From: Pseudenterobacter timonensis
Lineage (GTDB): Bacteria > Pseudomonadota > Gammaproteobacteria > Enterobacterales > Enterobacteriaceae
Direction of reading: 5' to 3'
Length of the DNA: 64,000 nt
Assembly (NCBI RefSeq): GCF_900021175.1
Contig: NZ_FCOP01000011.1
Coordinates: 62,001 to 126,000, forward strand
Positions 53,837 through 61,562 of the stretch are shown piece by piece. A program made the position numbers and the translations under genes. Under the pieces are notes generated by a model. It worked only from the letters and a program-made list of their open reading frames with translations. It searched no databases and was not told the origin of the DNA. Each line of letters begins with the position of its first letter. Within the stretch, counting starts at the first letter, position 1.

Positions 53837-53963
53837 CCCCCTCACCCCAACCCCTCTCCCCAAAGGGGCGAGGGGCTCGACTGGTTCTCTCACTTTAACT
53901 CCTCTCCCCACAGAGGCTCGATCAGTTCCCTCTCCCCTGTGGGGAGAGGGTTAGGGTGAGGGG
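53837..53963. repeat. G/A-C/T palindromic repeat cluster (site E)
   Basis: Between convergent malQ and gntT. Outer ends CCCCTCACCCCAACCCCTCT and GGGTTAGGGTGAGGGG; two or three units, the last starting GCTCGATCAGTTCCCTCTCC (53916-53935). The final GGGG touches the gntT stop codon (53964-53966), leaving no gap. Confidence 0.87.
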
Positions 53964-55280
53964 TCAGATTATCATATTCAGCAGCAGACAGCCGATCAGG
54001 CCACAGACTGCGATGATGGTCTCCAGCGCCGACCAGGATTTGATGGTCTCGCCGATAGTCAGGTTGAAATACTCTTTAAACAGCCAGAAGCCCGGGTCGT
54101 TGACGTGAGAGAAGATCACGCTGCCGGAACCGACCGCAATAACCATCAGTTCAGGACTCACGCCGGTGGTGGCAATCAGCGGCGCAACGATACCGCCCGC
54201 GGTAATGGCCGCCACGGTCGCGGAGCCGAGCGCAATGCGCAGCACCGCCGCGATGGACCAGGCCATCAGGATCGGCGAAATATTCGATTCATGCATCATG
54301 GAAGCGATGTATTTATCCACGCCGCTGTCCACCAGTACCTGCTTGAACGCGCCGCCGCCGCCGATGATTAACAGCATCATGGCGATGATTTTGATGGAGG
54401 AGGTCAGCGTATCGTTGATCTCATCCATGGAGCGGCCACGGTTAATACCGAAGGTGAAGATAGCAATCAGCACGGCGATCAGCGTCGCCATCACCGGGTC
54501 ACCCAGGAACTCCGCCACGGAGAGGAAAGCGTGCCCCTTCGGCAGGACCATTTCCGCCACGGCGCGCATTGCCATCAGCACTACCGGCACCAGGGAGGTC
54601 CAGACGCTGACGCCAAAGCCCGGCATCTCCGCTTCGGTGAAGGTTTTCGCGTTGTAGAGACCTTCCGGGATCGGCTTGTCGATTTTCTTCAGAAAACGCG
54701 CGTAAACCGGGCCGGCCAGAATGACGGTCGGGATCGCCAGAATGGTGCCGAACAGCAGGGTTCTGCCCATATCAGCGTGAAAAATGGTGGCGATAGCGGT
54801 CGGGCCCGGGTGCGGCGGCAGGAAGCCGTGAGTCACGGAGAGGGCCGCGGCCATCGGAACGCCCACGTAGAGCAGCGGGATATTCGCCGCTGCGGCGATG
54901 GTAAAGACCAGCGGCAGCATCAGCACAAAGCCGACCTCATAGAAGAGGGCGAAGCCGACGGTAAAGCCGGTTAACACGACCGCCCACTGGATATGCTGTT
55001 TGCCAAACTTAGCGATAAGGGTGGTGGCGATGCGCTGCGCGCCGCCGCAGTCCGCCAGCATTTTACCGAGCATGGCGCCGAAGCCCATGATTAGCGCCAG
55101 GCTGCCGAGCGTTCCGCCCACGCCTGCTTTGATTGAACCAATCACTTTTACCAGCGGCATTCCTTGCATTAAACCGACGGCAAGCGCCACCAGAACCAGA
55201 GCGATGAAGCCGTTCACCTTGAAACGGATCATCAGGAGGAGGAGTAAAGCTACACCGATAGCGACGATGACTAATGGCAT
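53964..55280 (-). CDS. gntT: High-affinity gluconate transporter GntT
   Basis: Gluconate/H+ symporter, GntP family, 438 residues as in E. coli, with many membrane segments and the signature SGSVIFSHVNDPGFWLFKEY. Paralogue of GntU. Upstream GntR operators show it belongs to the GntR regulon. Confidence 0.97.
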   Translation of the reverse strand: MPLVIVAIGVALLLLLMIRFKVNGFIALVLVALAVGLMQGMPLVKVIGSIKAGVGGTLGSLALIMGFGAMLGKMLADCGGAQRIATTLIAKFGKQHIQWAVVLTGFTVGFALFYEVGFVLMLPLVFTIAAAANIPLLYVGVPMAAALSVTHGFLPPHPGPTAIATIFHADMGRTLLFGTILAIPTVILAGPVYARFLKKIDKPIPEGLYNAKTFTEAEMPGFGVSVWTSLVPVVLMAMRAVAEMVLPKGHAFLSVAEFLGDPVMATLIAVLIAIFTFGINRGRSMDEINDTLTSSIKIIAMMLLIIGGGGAFKQVLVDSGVDKYIASMMHESNISPILMAWSIAAVLRIALGSATVAAITAGGIVAPLIATTGVSPELMVIAVGSGSVIFSHVNDPGFWLFKEYFNLTIGETIKSWSALETIIAVCGLIGCLLLNMII

Positions 55281-55298
55281 GATTAACCTGGCCTTTTA

Positions 55299-55456
55299 AT
55301 TGTTATGGGTAACGTCATTGTTTCAATGACAAATTCCATTTGTCCCAACAGGGAACAGAATAATGACGGCACTACAGCTAAATGCGCACTAAACATGTGA
55401 GTTTAGTTGACTGTGATAAAGGTGCTAAGCGCCCATGCAAATGATACGGGTAACAT
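55299..55456 (-). promoter_or_regulatory. gntT promoter region with two GntR operators
   Basis: A site at 55441-55456 is, on the minus strand, exactly ATGTTACCCGTATCAT, the GntR consensus. A second at 55300-55315 (minus strand ACGTTACCCATAACAA) lies about 20 bp from the gntT ATG. The two are ~140 bp apart, which would permit DNA looping as proposed for E. coli gntT. Confidence 0.88.
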
Positions 55457-55534
55457 GTAGTGAATGAGAATCACCCAGGTAATCAAAATGTGAATTATGC
55501 GAGGCAGGTCACTTTGGGCGGGGAGAGAGGCAGC

Positions 55535-55616
55535 AAAAAAGCCGGGTGGCGTTGCCGCCTTCCCGGCCTTCGGGGGAACAGATGGAGCAGGCCCGGTACG
55601 CGTAGCGCCACCGGGC
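55535..55616. repeat. REP pair acting as nfuA terminator
   Basis: Units AAAAAAGCCGGGTGGCG...CCCGGCCTT (55535-55570) and GCAGGCCCGGTACGCG...CACCGGGC (55588-55616). Read on the minus strand, the first unit ends CCCGGC followed by TTTTTT, giving an intrinsic terminator for nfuA, whose stop is at 55624. Confidence 0.82.
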
Positions 55617-55623
55617 AAAAGCC

Positions 55624-56199
55624 TTAGTAGTAAGAGTGCTCGCCGCGCTGGTGCTCGGTCAGATCGCGCACCCCTTTCAGCTCAGGGAACTCGTTCAGCA
55701 GCTGCTTCTCGATCCCCTCTTTCAGCGTCACGTCTACCATGGAACAGCCGTTACAGCCGCCGCCAAACTGCAGAATGGCGTAGCCTTCTTCAGTGATCTC
55801 CATCAGCGACACGCGGCCGCCGTGGCCCGCCAGCTGCGGGTTGATCTGCGATTGCAGCATATACTCCACGCGCTCCATCAGCGGCGCATCGTCAGCGACT
55901 TTACGCATTTTGGCGTTAGGCGCTTTCAGCGTCAGCTGAGAGCCGAGCTGGTCGGTAACAAAATCGATCTCCGCATCTTCCAGATACGGGGCGCTCAGCT
56001 CGTCCACATAGGCGGTGAGCTGGTCAAATTTGAGGGCAGTATCGGTTGCTTCCACCGCGTCTGGCGGGCAATAAGAGACGCCGCATTCTGCGTTCGGGGT
56101 GCCTGGGTTGATCACAAACACGCGGATCTGCGTCCCTTCTTCCTGATTTGCCAGCAGTTTGGCAAAGTGCGCTTGTGCAGCATCGGAAATACGGATCAT
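55624..56199 (-). CDS. nfuA: Fe-S cluster biogenesis/repair protein NfuA
   Basis: Carries [4Fe-4S] clusters to target apoproteins, important under iron limitation and oxidative stress, and supports lipoyl synthase turnover. 191 residues: an A-type-like N-terminal domain lacking the full cysteine set, and a NifU C-terminal domain with Cys149-X2-Cys152 ([11 protein letters not shown]). An IscR-type site overlaps its promoter. Confidence 0.97.
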   Translation of the reverse strand: MIRISDAAQAHFAKLLANQEEGTQIRVFVINPGTPNAECGVSYCPPDAVEATDTALKFDQLTAYVDELSAPYLEDAEIDFVTDQLGSQLTLKAPNAKMRKVADDAPLMERVEYMLQSQINPQLAGHGGRVSLMEITEEGYAILQFGGGCNGCSMVDVTLKEGIEKQLLNEFPELKGVRDLTEHQRGEHSYY

Positions 56200-56211
56200 A
56201 GCTTTGGCCTA

Positions 56212-56236
56212 ATAGTTGACTAAAATACCTGGGTAT
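56212..56236 (-). promoter_or_regulatory. IscR type 1-like site before nfuA
   Basis: On the minus strand the site ends TTTTAGTCAACTAT and begins ATACCCAGGTAT, fitting the 25-bp IscR type 1 consensus (ATASYYGACTRWWWYAGTCRRSTAT) well in its right half. It lies 13 bp upstream of the ATG, next to a TATTAT -10, so repression by [2Fe-2S]-IscR is expected. Confidence 0.78.
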
Positions 56237-56259
56237 ATAATACGCCCATTGGAGAAGGG

Positions 56260-56943
56260 CTACAAGGTACGACACAGACACCATACCTGAACCGACGCCG
56301 CGCCGCTTTGCAAAAGCAGCCGGGAAAGTTCGGCCACGGTACTGCCCGTCGTGACGACATCATCCACTATCGCAATATGCAGACCCGTTACCGGTAATTC
56401 AAGGCGGAAGGCGTTCCTGAGGTTCTTTTTGCGCCGCCGCGCGCTGAGCTGATGCTGAATTGCCGTGGCGCGCACGCGCTGCAGCGCCTGCGACGGGCAA
56501 CGGCAGCCGAGCCAGCGGGCGAGAGGGCGGCAGAGCAGGTCGCTATGGTTGTAGCCCCGGCGCCAGTGGCGTCGTTGATGCAGCGGAACGTTGACGATCA
56601 TATCGGCCCGCGTAAGCCGCCGGGTGCGCCTGGCGTGCAGAACGGCAAGCAGCAGCAGGCGAGCCAGCGGCGGGGCGAGCTGGCAGCCGCGCGAGAATTT
56701 CAGATGATGGATCAACCCGCTCAGCGGTGGCGCGTAGGGCGACACCGCCACCAGCGCCTCCCAGGGCGGCGGTTTTTGCAGGCAGCGTCCGCAGGGCAGA
56801 TGCGGATGGGCGGCCGGTAAGCCGCAGCGGGGGCAACAGACGGCGCGGGGTGCCAGCGCACGGGTACAGACGGAGCAGACTCCCCAGGAGCCGATCTTCA
56901 GCGGCATTCGACATAGCCAGCATAAGCCGGGCGCTGTTAGCAT
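56260..56943 (-). CDS. gntX: ComF family protein GntX (phosphoribosyltransferase-like)
   Basis: 227 residues from MLTAPGLCWLC at 56943, same length as E. coli. N-terminal Cys pairs (CWLC, CSVC, CPRCGLP, CGRC) form a zinc-ribbon region; the C-terminal half is a PRTase fold with the PRPP loop VDDVVTTGST. In other bacteria ComF aids uptake of transforming DNA; its role here is unknown. A much longer open frame upstream is antisense to bioH and was rejected. Divergent from bioH, 36 bp apart. Confidence 0.94.
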   Translation of the reverse strand: MLTAPGLCWLCRMPLKIGSWGVCSVCTRALAPRAVCCPRCGLPAAHPHLPCGRCLQKPPPWEALVAVSPYAPPLSGLIHHLKFSRGCQLAPPLARLLLLAVLHARRTRRLTRADMIVNVPLHQRRHWRRGYNHSDLLCRPLARWLGCRCPSQALQRVRATAIQHQLSARRRKKNLRNAFRLELPVTGLHIAIVDDVVTTGSTVAELSRLLLQSGAASVQVWCLCRTL

Positions 56944-56979
56944 GTGCAACCTCCTTGTTAAAAAAGAGAACGATAACCG

Positions 56980-57753
56980 ATGAAGAATCTTTGGTGGCAG
57001 ACCACAGGCACGGGAAATTGTCATCTTGTGCTGCTGCACGGATGGGGGCTGAACGCCGGGGTATGGCATTGCATTGAAAAGGAACTGGCCTCGCACTTTA
57101 CGCTGCATCTGGTGGATCTGCCCGGCTTCGGACGCAGCCGCGACTATGGCGCAATGTCGCTGGAGGAGATGGCGCAGCAGGTGCTGGCGCAGGCGCCACA
57201 AAAGGCAGTCTGGCTTGGCTGGAGTCTCGGCGGGCTGGTGGCGAGCCGGGTGGCGCTGGATCATCCCGAACGGGTTCAGGCGCTGGTAACGGTGGCCTCC
57301 TCTCCCTGCTTTAGCGCGCAGGAAGAGTGGCCGGGCATCAGGCCGGAAGTACTGGCGGGCTTCCAGCAGCAGCTCAGCGAAGATTTTCAGCGCACGGTGG
57401 AGCGTTTTCTGGCGTTGCAAACGATGGGGACGGACACCGCCCGTCAGGATGCGCGGACCCTGAAAAGCACGGTGCTTTCGCTGCCGATGCCCGATGTCGG
57501 GGTGCTCAACGGCGGGCTGGAGATTCTGAAAACCACCGATCTGCGTGCGCCGCTGGCGGAACTGGATCTGCCGCATCTGCGTCTTTACGGTTATCTCGAC
57601 GGGCTGGTGCCGCGCAAAATTGTGCCGCTGCTGGATGCGCGCTGGCCGAGGAGCGAATCGCAGGTGATAGCGAAAGCGGCCCACGCGCCGTTTATCTCAC
57701 ACCCTCAGGAATTTTGCCAGGCGCTGGTGGCGCTACGTCAGCGTATCGGCTGA
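56980..57753 (+). CDS. bioH: Pimeloyl-[ACP] methyl ester carboxylesterase BioH
   Basis: Removes the methyl group from pimeloyl-ACP methyl ester, ending the disguised fatty-acid stage of biotin synthesis. 257-residue alpha/beta hydrolase with nucleophile Ser82 in GWSLGG, Asp in YLDGLVPR and His in [10 protein letters not shown]. It is unlinked to bioABFCD, as in E. coli. Confidence 0.96.
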   Translation: MKNLWWQTTGTGNCHLVLLHGWGLNAGVWHCIEKELASHFTLHLVDLPGFGRSRDYGAMSLEEMAQQVLAQAPQKAVWLGWSLGGLVASRVALDHPERVQALVTVASSPCFSAQEEWPGIRPEVLAGFQQQLSEDFQRTVERFLALQTMGTDTARQDARTLKSTVLSLPMPDVGVLNGGLEILKTTDLRAPLAELDLPHLRLYGYLDGLVPRKIVPLLDARWPRSESQVIAKAAHAPFISHPQEFCQALVALRQRIG

Positions 57754-57860
57754 TTGTTTTTCGTTTAGCGTGGAAAAAATCACCTTATGCAACAATACTC
57801 AGGGTGTCGTTGCGCTGTGGCAAAAACGATAATTTCCCCTTTCTATGGAGAGTCATGTCT

Positions 57861-58130
57861 ATGAAAATGGTCACAGGTATTGTTGCATCTCTGGTTATTG
57901 GTTCGTTGTCATTTGGCGCCTTTGCGGCAGAGGAACTGACAAAGGACAAGTTGAAGGAGATGAATCTGACGAAAATCGGTGAAATTTCGACTTCAGATAC
58001 TTCCGCGCCGATGGATGCGAAAAAAGATCTGTCGAAAAAGGCTGATGAGCTGGGCGGCACCTATTATGTAGTGACCAGCGCTGAGAAATATACCAAAGAC
58101 GTGCGCGCGACGGCGGATGTCTACAAATAA
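57861..58130 (+). CDS. DUF1471 (YhcN/BhsA/McbA family) small periplasmic protein
   Basis: 89 residues from 57861; an ATG two codons earlier (57855) is equally possible because GGAG at 57847-57850 sits 4 or 10 bases away. Signal peptide MKMVTGIVASLVIGSLSFGAFA, then a short mature domain ending TSAEKYTKDVRATADVYK, typical of DUF1471 proteins linked to stress and biofilm. Which member it is cannot be fixed. E. coli K-12 has rpnA (yhgA) at this place instead. Confidence 0.85.
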   Translation: MKMVTGIVASLVIGSLSFGAFAAEELTKDKLKEMNLTKIGEISTSDTSAPMDAKKDLSKKADELGGTYYVVTSAEKYTKDVRATADVYK

Positions 58131-58154
58131 AAAAAGGCCGGGATTTCCCGGCCT
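58131..58154. terminator. Bidirectional terminator between DUF1471 gene and feoC
   Basis: Arms GGCCGGG and CCCGGCC around ATTT, flanked by AAAAAA on the plus side. On the minus strand it is followed by TTTTTT, so it should end feoABC well; on the plus strand the T-tract is poor. Confidence 0.82.
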
Positions 58155-58162
58155 GTTAATCT

Positions 58163-58399
58163 TTACTTAAGCGTCCACCACTCCCGCAGGCACGCTTTTC
58201 CTTCCGGACAACTTTTGCAGCTTCCGCTAAGGCAGCCGTCCGCCTCTTCCCGGATGCGCATCGCCCGGCCCATCGCCTCCAGGCGGGCCAGCATGGCATC
58301 AATAAGCGGCCGTGGCGCGTGCAGGGCATGACTCAGCTGGCTGGCTTCCATACGCCCCTGCAACGCCAGCAGATCGCGAACCTCAATTAACGATGCCAT
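58163..58399 (-). CDS. feoC: FeoC, small [Fe-S]-type regulator/partner of ferrous iron transport
   Basis: 78-residue winged-helix protein that interacts with FeoB and in some enterobacteria protects it from FtsH proteolysis. Four C-terminal cysteines (Cys56, 61, 64, 70) can hold an Fe-S cluster. Starts nine bases after feoB. Confidence 0.95.
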   Translation of the reverse strand: MASLIEVRDLLALQGRMEASQLSHALHAPRPLIDAMLARLEAMGRAMRIREEADGCLSGSCKSCPEGKACLREWWTLK

Positions 58400-58408
58400 T
58401 CTCGCTCC

Positions 58409-60727
58409 TTAGTGACAGTCGCCCGCCGGGCTGTTGCAGCAGGTGACCGGCGTTTTGCGCGTTGCCAGCAGATCCACGTCGACGCGGCTGCGCGCCCGGC
58501 GCAGAAGGCTCAGTACCACCACGTTAAACAGCACGACCGCCAGTATGCAGATAAGGCTGTAGCGCGGATGCTGGTTAAAGTTGACGGTCTGGTAGAAGAG
58601 CGTCGCCAGTGAGTAAGCGATATCCAGCCCCCAGAGAATGGAGAAGCCCATCCAGCCGCGGCTGGATTCGCGGGCGATAGCTCCCATTACCGAGATGCAG
58701 GGAATGTAAAGCAGAACGAAGATCAGGTAGCTGTAGGCCGCCGATGCGCTGCCGAATTTTTCGCTCATCACGCCCATCGCGCCCGTCGCCATTTCACCGT
58801 CGCCTTTGCTGGCTTCGATAGGATTCGCCAGCACGCTCAGGCTGAAGGTATCTTTCAGGCTCTGCCAGGTCTCATCCACTGCGGCGAGCAGCTCGTCACC
58901 CAGATGGAAATCCGCCGGGTTAAAGGCCTCTTCCTGAATATTCTCCGCGGTGTAGAGGGTGTTCAGCGTACCGACCACCACCTCTTTTGCCATCGCCCCG
59001 GTAAAGAGGCCAACGGTGGCCTGCCAGTTATCTTCATGAACACCGATAGGCTTGAAGAGCGGGGTGATGGTACGGCTGACGGAGGCCAGCGCGGAGTCGT
59101 TAATGTTGTCCGCCGCCTGGCCGCTCAGGGTAAAGCTGTTCAGGGCGCTCAGGAAAATACTTACCACCACGATCACCTTACCGGCGCGCAGGACAAATCC
59201 TTTCAGGCGCTGCCAGGTCTGGATTATCAGGCTTTTGATGTGCGGCACATGATAGACCGGCAGCTCCATGACGAAAGGCGACGCTTCGCCGCGCATGATG
59301 GTGTGTTTGAGCATCAGGCCGGTAAGGATCGCCATCACGATACCGAGCACGTAGAGGGAGAAGACCGCCAGCGCCCCCTCCTGCCCGAAGAAGGCCGCGG
59401 CAAAGACCGCGAAGATAGCCAGACGCGCGCCGCAGGACATAAAGGGTGCCATCATGATGGTCATCAGACGTTCGCGCGGCGCATCCAGGGTGCGTGCGCC
59501 CATCACCGACGGCACGTTACAGCCGAAGCCGACAATCAGCGGCACAAAGGATTTACCCGGCAGCCCCAGCGCCTGCATCAGGCGGTCCATAACGAAGGCC
59601 GCGCGGGCCATATAGCCGGAGTCTTCCAGGAAGGAGAGGAAGAGATACATCATACCGATCTGCGGCACCAGCGGCAGCACGGTATTGATCCCGCCGCCGA
59701 GCCCCTGCGCCAGGAAGATAGTCAGCCACTCCGGGAAGTGCAGCGTACTGCCAAGCCACTGCAGCCCATGAATGAAAATAGCCACCGAGCCGCCATCAAA
59801 GATGGGCTGAAGCGCGCCGCCGATGTTGATGGCGAGCAGGAACATCAGGTACATGACAAACAGGAAGATCGGCAGGCCGAGGAAGCGGTTAAGGATCACC
59901 TTATCTACCGCCGCGGTGAAGCGGCTGGGTTCAGCCGTCAGGGTGTTGCTTACCGCATCGCAGATAGCGGCGATACCCTGATAGCGCGCATCGGCGATAT
60001 GCAGGGCCGGATCGTCTATCTCTTCGCTCAGGCGCGCCATCGAGACATTCAGCTTTTGCGCCGCGTCGCCCGCGTAAGCGCGGCTGTAAATATCCCCTTC
60101 GAGCATCTGCAGGCCAAGCCAGTGGCGCTGTTTTGGCGGCATAGAACCGTCCATCTCCTGTGCCAGACAGGCGGCTTCGCGCAGCAGCGGCTGCGGATAG
60201 TGCACCAGCTCCAGGTCGCGGTTGCCGGTGTGACGATCGATAGCCAGCTTAAGCGAGTCGATGCCGCGCGCGCGGGTGGAGACCAGCGGTACGACCGGGC
60301 AGCCGAGGCGGGCGGAAAGGGCATCCACGTCGATTCGAATCTGCTGTTTTTCCGCAATATCGAGCATATTGAGGGCCACTACGCAGGGAACGCCCAGCTC
60401 CAGCAATTGCAGCGTCAGGTAGAGGTTGCGCTCAAGGTTGGAGGCGTCGACCACGTTAATCAGCATATCGGCGTCGCCGCTCAGGATATAGTGGCAGGCG
60501 ATCTGCTCATCCAGCGACGTCTGGGAGGAGATAGTGGTTAACGAATAGGTGCCCGGCAGATCGACCAGGGTGACCATGTTGTCGGTCGTGGTGAACTGCC
60601 CCTCCTTGCGCTCTACCGTAACCCCAGCCCAGTTTCCCACGCGCTGGCGCGCGCCGGTAAGCTGGTTAAACAGGGTTGTCTTGCCGGAATTTGGATTACC
60701 AATTAAGCCAACGGTTAATTTTTTCAT
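58409..60727 (-). CDS. feoB: Ferrous iron transporter FeoB
   Basis: Main Fe(II) uptake protein of the inner membrane. 772 residues (E. coli 773): N-terminal G domain with P-loop GNPNSGKT at 10-17 and DLPG, a GDI helical domain, then a membrane domain with Gate motifs (FGCNVPSVMGAR) and a Cys-containing tail (CCNSPAGDCH). Start at MKKLTVGLIG (60727). Confidence 0.97.
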   Translation of the reverse strand: MKKLTVGLIGNPNSGKTTLFNQLTGARQRVGNWAGVTVERKEGQFTTTDNMVTLVDLPGTYSLTTISSQTSLDEQIACHYILSGDADMLINVVDASNLERNLYLTLQLLELGVPCVVALNMLDIAEKQQIRIDVDALSARLGCPVVPLVSTRARGIDSLKLAIDRHTGNRDLELVHYPQPLLREAACLAQEMDGSMPPKQRHWLGLQMLEGDIYSRAYAGDAAQKLNVSMARLSEEIDDPALHIADARYQGIAAICDAVSNTLTAEPSRFTAAVDKVILNRFLGLPIFLFVMYLMFLLAINIGGALQPIFDGGSVAIFIHGLQWLGSTLHFPEWLTIFLAQGLGGGINTVLPLVPQIGMMYLFLSFLEDSGYMARAAFVMDRLMQALGLPGKSFVPLIVGFGCNVPSVMGARTLDAPRERLMTIMMAPFMSCGARLAIFAVFAAAFFGQEGALAVFSLYVLGIVMAILTGLMLKHTIMRGEASPFVMELPVYHVPHIKSLIIQTWQRLKGFVLRAGKVIVVVSIFLSALNSFTLSGQAADNINDSALASVSRTITPLFKPIGVHEDNWQATVGLFTGAMAKEVVVGTLNTLYTAENIQEEAFNPADFHLGDELLAAVDETWQSLKDTFSLSVLANPIEASKGDGEMATGAMGVMSEKFGSASAAYSYLIFVLLYIPCISVMGAIARESSRGWMGFSILWGLDIAYSLATLFYQTVNFNQHPRYSLICILAVVLFNVVVLSLLRRARSRVDVDLLATRKTPVTCCNSPAGDCH

Positions 60728-60756
60728 TTTATTCAACTCGATATTACGTCTGCAAT

Positions 60757-60984
60757 TTATGCTTGCAGCGTTTCGACTTCGATAAAGGCGAGGTCTTTTT
60801 TACGCAGCACCAGATTCACGCGTCGGGTTTCGATATGGATGGGGTCGCCCAGCGGCGCCACGCGTACAACCTGAAAAGAGGAGCCAGGCAGCATACCCAG
60901 CGAAAGCAGCTTCTGTCGGTAGGCCGGGCTGATTTCCCGCGTAAAACCGATAATTTTCCACGCACTGTCAGGAGTGAATTGCAT
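60757..60984 (-). CDS. feoA: Ferrous iron transport protein FeoA
   Basis: 75-residue SH3-like cytoplasmic protein needed for FeoB function. First gene of feoABC, 29 bp before feoB. Contains the [21 protein letters not shown] segment characteristic of the family. Confidence 0.96.
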   Translation of the reverse strand: MQFTPDSAWKIIGFTREISPAYRQKLLSLGMLPGSSFQVVRVAPLGDPIHIETRRVNLVLRKKDLAFIEVETLQA

Positions 60985-61026
60985 AGTGCTTTTCCCGAAG
61001 AGAGATTAAATAATCAACAACGCGAT

Positions 61027-61116
61027 GATAATGAGAATGGTTTTTATCAGCAATATTTTAAATGTGACCGAATGTTGTAAGCAGTATTAATTTGCGAGTG
61101 GTTTGACTTTGCTCAA
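61027..61116 (-). promoter_or_regulatory. feoABC control region with Fur box and FNR-like site
   Basis: A Fur-type site reads GATAATGAGAATGG...TTATC at 61027-61048 (about 14 of 19 consensus positions). An FNR-like dyad TTGAC-TTTG-CTCAA is at 61103-61116. This matches the known logic of E. coli feo: activation without oxygen by FNR and repression by Fur-iron. Between 61117 and 61245 no further feature is seen. Confidence 0.78.
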
Positions 61117-61245
61117 TATTTTTCAAACAGGAAAAAAGTGCTGAAAGGCTTATTTGTTAATGGAGTGAAAATTATTGGTTTAATAATAGATATACAACCG
61201 GTCTCATTGATTTGGTGAATGATTTAGCGTGGGTGGAAAATAAGG

Positions 61246-61554
61246 CCCCTCACCCCGGCCCTCTCCCCGGCGGGGAGAGGGGGGAAACATAGCGCCGGGT
61301 AATTTCCTCACCTTGAAGGGAGAGGGGGAAACATAGCGTCGGGTAATTTCCTCACCTTGAAGGGAGAGGGGGAAACATAGCGCCGGGTAATTTCCTCACC
61401 TTGAAGGGAGAGGGGGAAACATAGCGCCGGGTAATTTCCTCACCTGGAGGGGAGAGGGGGGAAACATAGCGCCGGGTAATTTCCTCACCTGGAGGGGCGG
61501 AATCACGCTCGATCGGTCCCCTCTCCCCTTTGGGGAGAGGGTTAGGGTGAGGGG
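61246..61554. repeat. 44-bp tandem array between feoA and yhgF (site F)
   Basis: Outer ends CCCCTCACCCCGGCCCTCTC and GGGTTAGGGTGAGGGG. Interior: five tandem units of 44-45 bp starting 61271, 61315, 61359, 61403 and 61447 (core GGAAACATAGCGCCGGGTAA; the second has T for C), then a GCTCGATCGGTCCCCTCTCC unit (61508-61527). It ends eight bases before the yhgF stop codon, so it lies in the yhgF 3' region and about 270 bp upstream of feoA. Confidence 0.93.
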
Positions 61555-61562
61555 AGAGGTAC

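Noticed and set aside
56944-57684. N-terminal extension of gntX by about 247 codons
   Set aside because: It would be antisense to bioH and unlike any ComF protein; the start at 56943 gives exact family length.
58904-60541. 545-codon ORF antisense to feoB
   Set aside because: Shadow frame, rich in His/Gln/Arg as such frames are; feoB is complete on the minus strand.
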